Assembly: GCA_025093555.1 (NCBI GenBank)
Contig: JAIWNF010000140.1
Coordinates: 1 to 30,408, forward strand
Direction: 5' to 3'
DNA length: 30,408 nucleotides
Source: Circinella umbellata
Taxonomy: Eukaryota > Mucoromycota > Mucoromycetes > Mucorales > Lichtheimiaceae
Part shown: in pieces, positions 18,783 through 28,176 of the stretch
Position numbering within the stretch: the first letter of the stretch is position 1
Layout: each line of letters starts with the position of its first letter
Notes under the pieces: generated by a model
What the model was told of the DNA's origin: nothing
Seen by the model: only the letters and a program-made list of their open reading frames with translations
The model's database searches: none
Made by a program: the position numbers and the translations under genes

Positions 18783-20710
18783 GCATCCACTTATTTCACC
18801 CCGGTTGAGTTTGAAATAATTGCAAAGTAAGTGGCTTTTTGAAAAAATGGGGGGTAAGATTTTATATGAATGAAGTTCTTATATAAAAAATAGAAAAATA
18901 CCCCTTTTTTCATCTTTTCTATAATCATCAGATACGAATCTAATGAATCAACAGACGACATCAACAAAGCCATTAATAATAGTACCGGAAAATAAAAAGA
19001 GAGCTTAGTTTTACACAGCAGATGCTAATGAAAAAAAGAAAAAAGACATGGTTAATTAGTAGATTAGCAAAAATAATAGAACAAGAATTTTTTTATTATA
19101 AAAGCAATAATATATAACAAAGACGAATTCATCTCAAGACATCTGTTCAACCATCTGTTCATTTACTATTCCAAACACATATAAAAAAGTATAGAAAGGT
19201 TGGTATAAAAGTTTCGGTGGACTTTGGGCCTTTTATATAGTTTTTTTATTATTATTATAGTTTTCAACTTATAAAAAATAAACATGCATTTTTTACTATT
19301 ACTTTTTTGTTTTGTTATATACTAGTTGGTAGGAGACACGGGTAGTTTCATGATACACATACTTTATTAATTTGATAAATGGATCTTAAATATATATAAA
19401 ATATAACGGGTGATAAATAATAAAAAAAAATCTAGTGTATGTGTGATATTTATTATGAACAATTATTATTAATATAATAACTGGTGTTATTTTTTTTATT
19501 CTTATGTATATGCATTATTACCCTGTATATCATTATCACGAACATGGTTATTATTTGATTATGTTGACCATCAACACCATCAATTATATTTTACTATTAT
19601 GATCCAACATAACGATCAACACGATCAATTATTTTTTTTATTATCATCCAACATAATGATCAGCGCCATCAATTGGTTTTTTATTATTATCCAACATAAC
19701 GATTAACACGATCAATTTTTTTTTATCATTCAACATAATGATTAACACGATTAATTTTTTTTATTATCATCCAACATGATGATCAGTGCCGTCAATTGTT
19801 TTTTTATTGTCATCCAACAAAACGACTAACACAACCAGTTATTTTTTTATTATTATCCAACAAAACGATTAACACAAGCAGTTAATTTTTTTATTATCAT
19901 CCAACATAACGATCAGCGCCATCAATTGGTTTTTTTTATCATCCAACATAACGATTAATACAACCAGTTGTTTTTTTTATTATCATCCAATATAACGATT
20001 AACACAACCATTTATTATATTAATAATAATTGTTCATAATAAATATCACACATACACTAGATTTTTTTTTATTATTTATCACCCGTTATATTTTATATAT
20101 ATTTAAGATCCATTTATCAAATTAATAAAGTATGTGTATCATGAAACTACCCGTGTCTCCTACCAACTAGTATATAACAAAACAAAAAAGTAATAGTAAA
20201 AAATGCATGTTTATTTTTTATAAGTTGAAAACTATAATAATAATAAAAAAACTATATAAAAGGCCCAAAGTCCACCGAAACTTTTATACCAACCTTTCTA
20301 TACTTTTTTATATGTGTTTGGAATAGTAAATGAACAGATGGTTGAACAGATGTCTTGAGATGAATTCGTCTTTGTTATATATTATTGCTTTTATAATAAA
20401 AAAATTCTTTTTCTATTATTTTTGCTAATCTACTAATTAACCATGTCTTTTTTCTTTTTTTCATTAGCATCTGCTGTGTAAAACTAAGCTCTCTTTTTAT
20501 TTTCCGGTACTATTATTAATGGCTTTGTTGATGTCGTCTGTTGATTCATTAGATTCGTATCTGATGATTATAGAAAAGATGAAAAAAGGGGTATTTTTCT
20601 ATTTTTTATATAAGAACTTCATTCATATAAAATCCTACCCCCCATTTTTTTCAAAAAGCCACTTACTTTGCAATTATTTCAAACTCAACCGGGGTGAAAT
20701 AAGTGGATGC
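18783..20710. mobile_element. Foldback element with ~705-bp inverted arms and 9-bp target duplication
   Basis: Starts GCATCCACTTATTTCACC and ends with its exact inverse. Flanks are ACGTCTTTT on both sides (18774-18782 and 20711-20719). Arms run 18783 to ~19487 and ~20006 to 20710 with few differences. No transposase: the 60- and 74-codon frames in the arms are the same sequence on opposite strands and look like chance. Long inverted ends with a 9-bp duplication suggest a non-autonomous MULE. It is inserted in an exon of the minus-strand accessory gene. Confidence 0.9.
19560..20012. repeat. Minisatellite in the loop of the foldback element, ~45-bp unit, about 10 copies
   Basis: Ten recognisable units of the form ATCCAACATAACGATTAACA, then CGATCAATT-like and a T-run with ATTAT. 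Two sub-types alternate irregularly: GATCAGCGCCATCAATTGG-like and GATTAACACAACCAGTT-like. Unit length varies from about 41 to 48 bp because of the T-run. Confidence 0.85.
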
Positions 20711-20862
20711 ACGTCTTTTATGTGTCTAATCAATCTAATATAAGATTATGTTCATAAAAATACAGTATATATATATCACCTAGGTTACAATTCAAGTACT
20801 TACTGTTCGGCATACTCATTGACAGTAGAGGGACAAGGGCAAAAGTGGGCGTTGAAGCTCAT

Positions 20863-21570
20863 AATAATAAAAATAATAATATAAAAAGAGTAACGTCTAT
20901 GCTATTGCAGATTCCAAACCTTTATATACCTTTGTTTGGGATCTATAACTGTACTTGGGTGTTTTCAACATACCAAACAAAGAAGTAGCACAAAAAAAAG
21001 TGGCGACGATTTGCTTATTCTATCTTGAACTAAAAAAGGTTATTAAACATTACTAATATTACATACCTCACTACTCCTAAAAAAATAGATTTGTCAATCA
21101 AATGGAACATTCATTAATATAAATAGTTTATCACAGTAGTTTTTATAAAGAAAGAAGCAATCATTAAAAATATGGTGAGAAAAAAAAAAGTAGTTGAAGA
21201 AATTATGTGGCAAAAATAAATTGTATCACAGCTTATAGACAACAAAATACCAAATATAGGCATCCGATACCTTTGACAACATACTTCACACGTACAAGTT
21301 TGATTTTGATGTTTTTTTATTAAGAATTTTTTTGAATGTTATGCTTCTATTATTTACTTGTGAACTATATTATATTGTAAAATCTACTTGTTGAGCAAAT
21401 GCATCTCCATTTACATCTGCTTTTTATTTTCTTTGAATCTCACATAATACAAAGTTTATCTCCAAAACTAAAAATTATAAAAAGAATTTTGTTTTAAGCT
21501 TAAAAAAGCCCATGCCCAACCCAACCACCCTACCATGTGAGCATTATTTATTTAAAATAAAAAGGAATAA
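20863..21570. other. Spacer between the two accessory genes
   Basis: AT-rich, no convincing reading frame on either strand. It would hold the upstream region of the small acidic gene and the 3' region of the coiled-coil gene, both transcribed leftward. Confidence 0.5.
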
Positions 21571-22897
21571 TTATTGTTCAGAAAGAGCCTCAGGTTGAAC
21601 TGGGCTTATATGTTGTTCTGAATTATCAGGTTGAACTGATAAAACAGGCGGTTCTACCAATGGAACTACGGCTCAAGAAGGCAAGTGTGTTCGCTTACTT
21701 TTTGCTAGCTCCTTTTCTGTAACGTACTGTCGCCACAAACACGCTTCACACCAGTTACCCTCTTCTTAGATTTATGCACCAGCTCATCTAACTTTTTGTA
21801 AAAAAGATTTCCCTGTTGCAAATATATATATTAGAAACAGCTGAATCACATTGAGTATATATATATATATATATGCTCCTCCAAAGAAAATTTATTACTT
21901 CATCAGATCACCACGATGGACACAGCACTGCCTTCTTCTCGACCACCCCATACTCGTCATACAGATCTTCCTCATCTGACATGAGCTCGCGATCAATAAG
22001 GAGATCGGCATCTTTAAATTCGGCCAGGAGAGCTTCACGATTCTCCTGGTATATATTTTTGCGGGCATGGTATTTCTATTATATAGCTTTTAGTTAGCTT
22101 TATGATAAAACCACTTTTCTCTTCTCTTTTAACAGATAAATATGCCACACTTAATAATGGACTCGTTTACTGACCTTATTTCGAATACTATTTTTCTGGA
22201 ATGCTTTTCTCCCTTTTTCTACCCGTTCAAGACTAAGGCCATCTCTGTACTTTTCATTCTTATATACAATATATAATTTTTCCTCAATGACTTCATTCGT
22301 CCACACATATCCCAAATCATCCACCATCTTTAGAGCCTAGTTTATAAGAATATTTTTGACTATGATATTTTCTTCATGATGAAAATCATAGTCAAAATTC
22401 CAGATAACTCCTTCCGGGACCATCTTGCCCTTGTAGTGTTTTCTCATGAAGCCCTAATTAAAATAATATCAACCGCGTATTGCCTTAATATTATGATGAA
22501 TTATCAAATAGATTATATTAAAAAAATATCAATATTACCGAAAGTAATTTTTCACGTGGACTACAAGTCTTCTTTTTGGTACTCTTCTCGACCTGTTCTT
22601 TCAACTCTTGGATCTCTTGCTTCAGCAAGGCGTTCTGCTTATTGACAGTGTCAATGACACTACCTTGAGTCTCCACTAATATTTCGAAGCGGGTGAACTT
22701 GGATTGTGCACTGTTGATCCAAGTATGCATTTTACCCATTTCACCCAAAGGGTACTGTTCCTCGTTAAATGCACGAGCGCCATTGTCTAAGGATCTCAAA
22801 GTATTACGACCAGGTACATCTTGAGCAGGAGTTGGTGTACTGCTGTATCTCTCAGTAAAATCGTCAAGTTATCATCCATTATAAAAGAATTATTCAT
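21571..22897 (-). pseudogene. Coiled-coil accessory gene of the CACTA element, decayed
   Basis: Proposed minus-strand exons: 22539-22897, 22409-22453, 22175-22336, from 22075 down to about 21910, and 21812 to 21571; the first three introns are 85, 72 and 99 nt. Start ATG at 22897 (M-N-N-S-F). The first exon encodes a helical, heptad-like segment (NKQNALLKQEIQELKEQVEK) then a Lys-rich patch. Later exons are highly charged (NEKYRDGLSLERVEKGRK; DRELMSDEEDLYDEYG), and the last has a Cys pair, WCEACLWRQYVTEKELAKS, then a Pro/Gln-rich tail ending at TAA 21571-21573. Breaks: a frameshift about 10 codons after the start, another near 21765, an in-frame TGA near 21672; the junction near 21910-21812 is unresolved. 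Family not recognised. Possibly a DNA-binding or scaffold partner of the transposase; that is a guess from context. Confidence 0.55.
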
Positions 22898-24759
22898 AGT
22901 AAGAGGAGGTGTTTATTTAATGAGAAGTTATTGAAACAAAAGGTCATTAATTTACATTCGCAACTTTATATTTATATTTTTGTTGTTGTTATTTATTTCC
23001 CTTTCAAGAGATACTAATGCCAAATTTATGCATTAAAGTTTCACTTGTTGTAGTAAAATAATTATACACAGCTGCACTTCTTAAAAATTAGCTCATTTAA
23101 AAAAAAAAATAACGAGTACTGTTTTTATTTTGGAAGTTCTTTTAAAAAATTATAAATGGTAAGTTATATGAATGATAATGTTATTTTATTTATTATGCAG
23201 AAAAAACAACGTCACAGTACATATGGTGATCACACACCTTAGTCAAATAGACAACGCCACGATAACATAAAAAGATTGTTCTTGTCCCAATTTGGTTAAC
23301 CTAATATAAATGGCCTAATTTGGTCATTATTTTTATTCTTCTTTTTTCAGCAACTATCTTTTACTCTACTCCTCTTTACTCCAACAAAATGACACAACAT
23401 AAATTTCACTCCATCTTTAAAATAATCTATTATTATCATCTTTGACTATAACACCATACTGATTCCCTTTTTTTAATCTTATACATAGATGCCTTGTAGG
23501 TAATGGAGTTTATATGTTGGTTCTTATGTTTAACACGGGTAGTTGTAATGTTCTTTTTTTGGCCAGATTACGCGTACTCTTTTACTCATATTTTGCCCTG
23601 AATCTAATCTTTAATCTTTTTATTCATTAACCACATCCTTGTTTTTATCCGGCTCTTATACTCTTGCTTACTTGATGATATCTATATGTTTTATGCTTAC
23701 TGCAGGTAGTAACTACTCTTTTTTTTTTTTTTGTGTGTACTTGTGTGCACTATCTCCGTGTATTCCCTTCAGTAATGGTTCACAAGCCCTAACATATCTG
23801 CTTTTTTATCTGCCATTTTTTTTATTTTGTCTATTCCAATTTACTATATCTACTTTTGCTTGAAACAAAGCTATACGGGCGTTTCGTACTTTGACACAGG
23901 TGCCAGTATCTCTTTTTTTTACTTGCTTACATGACCCTTTTATATCAACTTGGATATTCTTACTCATCAATCATACCCACTGATTCATAGAATAGTTTCT
24001 TAAGGTACACCCATGCCAACTATTGACTGTATCATGAAGAACGTGTTTGGTAAAAGCCAGGGTAAATAGTGAAAGACTAGTAATAGGTGAATCATAAATG
24101 GGACAAAAAAAAGGAAATTAAAATATATAGATATTTTACTTTAAATAATAAGCAACTTCTTTAAGCTTAAAGATTCGGCAGGTATGTACTTGTTCTTTTT
24201 CATGTATATATCGCATGATTTTATTGATTTCTCATGAATATTATGTATTTTTTTATAGTAACGATTCCCATAGAAACATGTTATCTTTCTCTTGCTTCAA
24301 ATTATTCGGTAACTGTCTTATTTATGGTTTGAACAATCTTTTTTTTTATATTATCGCATGAAGATGCTTTTTATAATATGACTAATCTTTTCTTCAATGT
24401 TTTTGGTGAATATTATTTATGGTATAACTAATTCTTCTTCAACATGTTGGGTAATTTTCTCATATACTCGAACTCTTTTTTTTATATAGGATGGTATGCT
24501 GTTATTTCGCTCTTTATCACTTTGATTCATGTCGTGTTATTTATTTACATCATATCTTTGTTATATATTTATAGTTGTATATATTCCAAGGTATTTTAAA
24601 TAGATCATGTTTAGCTCATTATATAGTAAACGAAGAGTAGTAATATTGTAAACCTAGATAAAGTAGTTTAGTTTTTATTATAGTAGAAATTATATATTTA
24701 TTTTAGTAGAGTAAATAAAAAAATAATAATAGAAAATAAACAAAAGACACCTCTTTATG
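22898..24759. other. AT- and T-rich stretch with nothing recognised
   Basis: Belongs to the CACTA element by position. A T-rich 74-codon frame at 23639-23863 encodes only hydrophobic low-complexity sequence and is not proposed as a gene. The part next to 22897 should hold the promoter of the coiled-coil gene. Confidence 0.5.
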
Positions 24760-24761
24760 TA

Positions 24762-24975
24762 CACTGGCTCACAAAAGTGTTCGTCACTCTATTACTTTTC
24801 TCTTCTTACTTCTCTATCTCAGTAACTACTAACACCAAAGAGACATAATATATACCAAAAGAATCACAATTTGAATATGAATCTGAATTTTAATTGGCAG
24901 CGGAGATTAAATGATAATATTTTTTAAAAACAGCTATCAAAGATAAATATACTGACGAACACTTTTGTGAGCACC
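24762..24975. repeat. Left terminal region of the Tc1 element with outer and inner inverted motifs
   Basis: The outer motif (24762 onward) and an inner copy at 24952-24975 face each other, sharing GCTCACAAAAGTGTTCGTCA. The right end has the same arrangement, with a less perfect inner copy. Confidence 0.85.
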
Positions 24976-25012
24976 TTTTAAATATTAGAAATAATGATAA
25001 ATAATTTTTTAT

Positions 25013-26044
25013 TTAGTAGTCTGTCCATAATCCTTTTTGCTGAATAACTTGTTCTACTCGTCGTGGCATTGTATATATGTATTTTTGCCACTCTTCAGCT
25101 GTAATATCATACCAAATTTTGGATGAACACTCAAATAACTCATCTAAATTTGCAGCTGGCTTATTATAGTTATTATAAAGTCTTCTTTTTAATAATGCCC
25201 ACATATTTTCAATTGGATTCAAATCAGGGGACTGGGGAGGCCATTCCATGACCTTAAAATCTTGTTTTTGTAACCATTCTTGTACAATTTTAGCTATATG
25301 CTTGGGATCATTATCCTGCATAAACTCTACTTGACTAGGGTTTAAGTTGTAATACTCAATACTTGCCATTAAGTCATCTTGCAAAATATTTAAATAGTCT
25401 TCTTTACACATATTTTTATCTCCAACATCAACCAAATAGCCAACACCACCAGCAGAAAAGCAGCTCCAGACCATTAAGCGACCTCCGCAGTTCTTTCTAG
25501 TCCCATTAACATTATGTTTCTGAAGCCTGGCTCCATTTTTAATATAGGTATATTGCTTGCCATCTGACCCAAAACGATTAACCCTAGTCTCATCAGACCA
25601 TATAACCTTCTCCCAGTCCTTAACTGTCCAATGACGATGTTTATATGCCCAATTAAGTCTCTTTTTTATATTATCATTACTAAGAGCTGGCTTCTTTGGC
25701 TTAACTTTTGCTTGAAAACCTACCTTTTGAAGGGCTCTTCTTGTTGTTTGAGCACAAACATTAATATTAAGGTCGGTTTGAAGCATTTTGGTAGCCTCTA
25801 CAGCATTAGAAATAATACCAGATCCCACCAAACGTGTAAGAGAGTTGATATCACGTGACTTTAGTATAGCTGGTCTACCTCTTTTAGCTACTGTAGGTAA
25901 TAATCTTAAGGAGTTTCTTATTTTAGAAATCTTGCCAATACTAACACCAACTTGTTTTTTAATATACCGAATAGAGTGGCCATCTTTTAGAAGCACTTTT
26001 ACTGAATTTAGCTGATCATTGCTAATGGGATTAGAGTATGCCAT
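25013..26044 (-). CDS. Tc1-type DD34E transposase, intact
   Basis: 343 codons, no intron or stop, the usual length for Tc1. N-terminal paired-like DNA-binding half: a first helix-turn-helix (residues ~10-50, with SIRYIKKQVGVSIGKISKIR), a GRP hook (RGRPAIL), and a second helix-turn-helix to about residue 110. Catalytic half: first Asp in VIWSDETRVNRFGSDG, second in MQDNDPKHIAK, Glu in SPDLNPIENMWALLK with exactly 34 residues between the second Asp and Glu. The G-rich stretch GGRLMVWSCFSAGGVGY is also present. It cuts and pastes the element at TA sites in the nucleus. ATG at 26044 is the first in frame and gives the expected N-terminus. Probably still functional. Confidence 0.96.
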   Translation of the reverse strand: MAYSNPISNDQLNSVKVLLKDGHSIRYIKKQVGVSIGKISKIRNSLRLLPTVAKRGRPAILKSRDINSLTRLVGSGIISNAVEATKMLQTDLNINVCAQTTRRALQKVGFQAKVKPKKPALSNDNIKKRLNWAYKHRHWTVKDWEKVIWSDETRVNRFGSDGKQYTYIKNGARLQKHNVNGTRKNCGGRLMVWSCFSAGGVGYLVDVGDKNMCKEDYLNILQDDLMASIEYYNLNPSQVEFMQDNDPKHIAKIVQEWLQKQDFKVMEWPPQSPDLNPIENMWALLKRRLYNNYNKPAANLDELFECSSKIWYDITAEEWQKYIYTMPRRVEQVIQQKGLWTDY

Positions 26045-26433
26045 TTGAATTAACTAATTCCTAATTCTAATTCAAATGCCAAATGTCAAATCAGAATAAA
26101 CATAATAAAAACAATATTTTTCAAGGCTAATAATATTACATAACATATATATAGAGTATAAAAGTAAAAGCTTACATTTTGAGATAATAAGAAGCAATAG
26201 TTTGCTAAATTTTAAGGGTGGTTACAAAAGTGTTCATCACTATTGTTTACTTTAACCTCTATTTTCTAAGTCACAATATTATTAAAACCCAGATTTTTTT
26301 TTATTTGTAAAATGCCAAAAGATAAGCATTTTGATAAATATAAGCCACATCTTCCTATTGAATCTGGTTGTAGAGATACAAGAGTAAAAAGTCAAAATTA
26401 TAGAAGTGACGAACACTTTTGTGAGCCAGTGTA

Positions 26434-26685
26434 TATAAAAGGAAATAAAAAGAAAACGTGTTGAGCAATTCAAAAGAATAATAAACCAATACGAAATGAT
26501 AATTATAAAATGTCTGAAAGAAATGAGCCAATACTAAAGGCTGTGTATACTATGAGTAAAAAAAACCCACCAAATAATGTATTGATTGAAAGGTGTAACA
26601 TGGAACATAAGCCAATAGAGAAGTAGTCTAAAGTCATTTTAAACCTATCATCATTATCTTCCAATTCTCAAAATCATGGATTGAG
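26434..26685. other. Spacer between the Tc1 element and the CACTA right end
   Basis: AT-rich, part of the CACTA element by position, no feature recognised. Confidence 0.5.
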
Positions 26686-26886
26686 TGTGCTCAAACCGCT
26701 AAAACTAAAAGTTTGATCAAGTTTGAGCTGGTCAAACTACTTGTTTTAATAGGTTTGAGCAGATAAAATGCTTGGTTTTTGATTTTCCAACTTTCTCAAA
26801 CCTAATAACTTAGCCAGCTCAAACGAGCTCAAACATGTGGTTTGAGCCGAGTTTGAGCTGGCTAAAAAAATATTTTATGTCCAGTG
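26686..26886. repeat. Right subterminal array and terminal repeat of the CACTA element
   Basis: About ten TTTGAG/CTCAAA motifs in both orientations, then the terminal repeat ending TTTTATGTCCAGTG at 26886. Read inverted, the last 50 bp match the left end, with GCTCAAACTCGGCTCAAACC corresponding to the left GCTAAAACTCAGCTCAAACC. Confidence 0.82.
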
Positions 26887-26918
26887 TGTGTTATTTTTGA
26901 CTACGACATTACGACAGT

Positions 26919-26926
26919 AAAAAAAA
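26919..26926 (-). terminator. Pol III T-run terminator of tRNA-Asp
   Basis: Eight T residues on the minus strand, 28 nt after the tRNA 3' end. The spacer folds into a near-perfect hairpin (ATTGCAATATTT with AAATATTGTAAT), an unusual addition for Pol III. Confidence 0.65.
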
Positions 26927-26954
26927 TTACAATATTTAGAAATATTGCAATACT

Positions 26955-27026
26955 CTCTCAGACCGGGAATTGAACCCGGGTCTCCCGCGTGACAGGCGGG
27001 GATACTGACCACTATACTATCTAAGA
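26955..27026 (-). tRNA. tRNA-Asp (anticodon GTC)
   Basis: A 72-nt cloverleaf on the minus strand. Acceptor TCTTAGA pairs with TCTGAGA (one T-G pair), discriminator G. Anticodon stem CCCGC/GCGGG with loop CTGTCAC, giving GTC. T arm CCGGG-TTCAATT-CCCGG. No intron. A retrotransposon LTR begins exactly 11 bp upstream of its 5' end, transcribed away from it. Confidence 0.96.
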
Positions 27027-28014
27027 ATGCTTATTTTTGTCGCGTCTGAAGCGGGTTTTACTCCTAGTTCCGCGTCAGCTTCAAATGTGACGACGAAGTG
27101 ACGATTCCAACCCAGGAATCTGGGGTGTCGCTAGGTAAATACTTCTGCCTAATGTATTTACCTGTTGTGCCCTTTGCCCCCCTATCCACGATATTATTTA
27201 TTATTATTACCTTCCACGTTTCCTCCCATTTTTAATATCGTTCTCTTTTATGATATTATAGAAGATCATTTTAATGATCTATAATTTATTATTTTTGTAT
27301 TGCTTCTCATTGATCATATTGATCAATATTCTGTTTTAATTTATTTTGATTTTCGTTATTTCTTATATATTAGCATGATAACGATCATGCGGTTTTGCAT
27401 AATATTATTATTTAATAATATTATCATTTCACATTCTTATTTGAAAATATTATTATTTTTATTTTTGTTTTTATATAAATACCATTCAAAATAATAATAA
27501 TAAAAATAATCAATTAATTAACGAATAAACGAACTTATCAACGGAATTATCAATTAGTCTACTTGTTTCTTATTTTACTTCCTCACCTTCTTTATAATCA
27601 TTTCCCTTATGGCATAATTTATTGTGTTTCATCTACTGAAGAATCCTGGTTATTACTATTAACGTTAAGGTGCAGCGATGGCTAATGAGCAATATAAGAA
27701 CCAATCCGTTTCATAGGGTTCCCATAAATAGAAATTTGTGTTACAATTACCATATATAGAATCACAGGTGGTCTTTGTAATGCAGTAAAAAGCAAAGCTC
27801 TCTAATGTCTCATCAATGAGTAATCGCATTTTGAAAATAGGTACATAGAAATATTAATAGTTTAAAAAATATAAAAAAAAATTAGAAAAAAAAGAAAATA
27901 TTATATATAGTATATAGCATATAGCAATACTAAAAAGGTAGTGGTATCAGGAGAATAAATACTTATATATTACTACTATATTAAGATATATTTATGGAAA
28001 ATAAACAAAAGGTG

Positions 28015-28073
28015 ACCCATAAATTTATGGGTGTAAGAAAAATAAATAGAAAGTTACCCATAAAATTATGGGT
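28015..28073. repeat. Pair of 18-bp palindromes upstream of the Merlin gene
   Basis: ACCCATAAATTTATGGGT (28015-28032) and ACCCATAAAATTATGGGT (28056-28073), spaced 41 bp apart and each followed by GTRAGAAAAA. They lie about 100 bp upstream of the start codon; promoter or transposase-binding sites are possible roles. Confidence 0.75.
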
Positions 28074-28176
28074 GTGAGAAAAAAAAGTTTTTATAAAAAC
28101 TATAAAAGAGCATCATTTTTCTTACTTTTTTTTATTACTTTGTCTATCTACTTTCTCTTACTCTTTCTATTTTACT

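Larger units (their letters stand above)
18248..20862 (-). pseudogene. Small acidic accessory gene of the CACTA element, split by a foldback element
   Basis: Minus-strand exons: 20804-20862, then 20711-20725 joined across the foldback element to 18732-18773, 18558-18672, 18466-18489 and 18248-18406. Introns are 78, 59, 68 and 59 nt, all GT-AG. With the foldback element and one copy of its 9-bp duplication set aside, phases fit throughout, giving 137 codons and one stop. It starts M-S-F-N-A-H-F-C-P-C-P, goes on to a charged helical middle (EYAEQHIKDVDDKAREIA; EEKEVIEYLEDRYIAC), then an Asp/Glu-rich tail and a basic GKRKASPSP patch that could be a nuclear signal. No known family recognised. By position it could play the part of a second CACTA protein, but that is inference. 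In this copy the coding exon is interrupted by 1.9 kb. Confidence 0.7.
24762..26431 (-). mobile_element. Tc1/mariner-type transposon, 1670 bp, apparently complete
   Basis: Both ends read CACTGGCTCACAAAAGTG inward, followed by TTCGTCAC, and TA flanks each side (24760-24761 and 26432-26433), the Tc1/mariner target. A second, inverted copy of the end motif lies about 190 bp inside each end (24952-24975 and about 26217-26240). The transposase frame is complete. It sits inside the right half of the CACTA element. Confidence 0.96.
13051..26886. mobile_element. CACTA (EnSpm)-type DNA transposon, 13.8 kb including nested insertions
   Basis: The left end CACTGGATATAAAAT (broken by a solo LTR after CACTGGA) and the right end, read inverted as CACTGGACATAAAAT, match and continue into TTTTTAGCCAGCT and beyond. 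Both ends are followed by arrays of TTTGAG/CTCAAA. Inside is a tnp2-type transposase, the CACTA superfamily enzyme. Flanks share TG (13049-13050 and 26887-26888) but not a clean 3 bp, so the target duplication is uncertain. It also carries two minus-strand genes. Nested in it are a solo LTR, a foldback element and a Tc1-type transposon; without them it would be about 9.9 kb. The transposase is badly broken. Confidence 0.82.

Noticed and set aside
19560..20012. CRISPR-like look of regularly spaced repeats
   Set aside because: The units are contiguous and degenerate with no unique spacers, in a eukaryotic transposon loop. It is a minisatellite.
18791..20743. A pair of similar 60- and 74-codon proteins on opposite strands
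   Set aside because: They are the same arm sequence of the foldback element read twice; no family resemblance, and coding seems incidental.
26890..26913. CTACGACATTACGACA next to the CACTA right border, resembling LTR termini of family A
   Set aside because: Only 8-9 bp of similarity to each LTR end and no LTR body attached. Could be a footprint but cannot be told from chance.
27300..27494. A 64-codon plus-strand frame
   Set aside because: It lies inside the U3 of the family B LTR, spans the palindromes, and is Ile/Leu/Phe/Tyr-rich low complexity.
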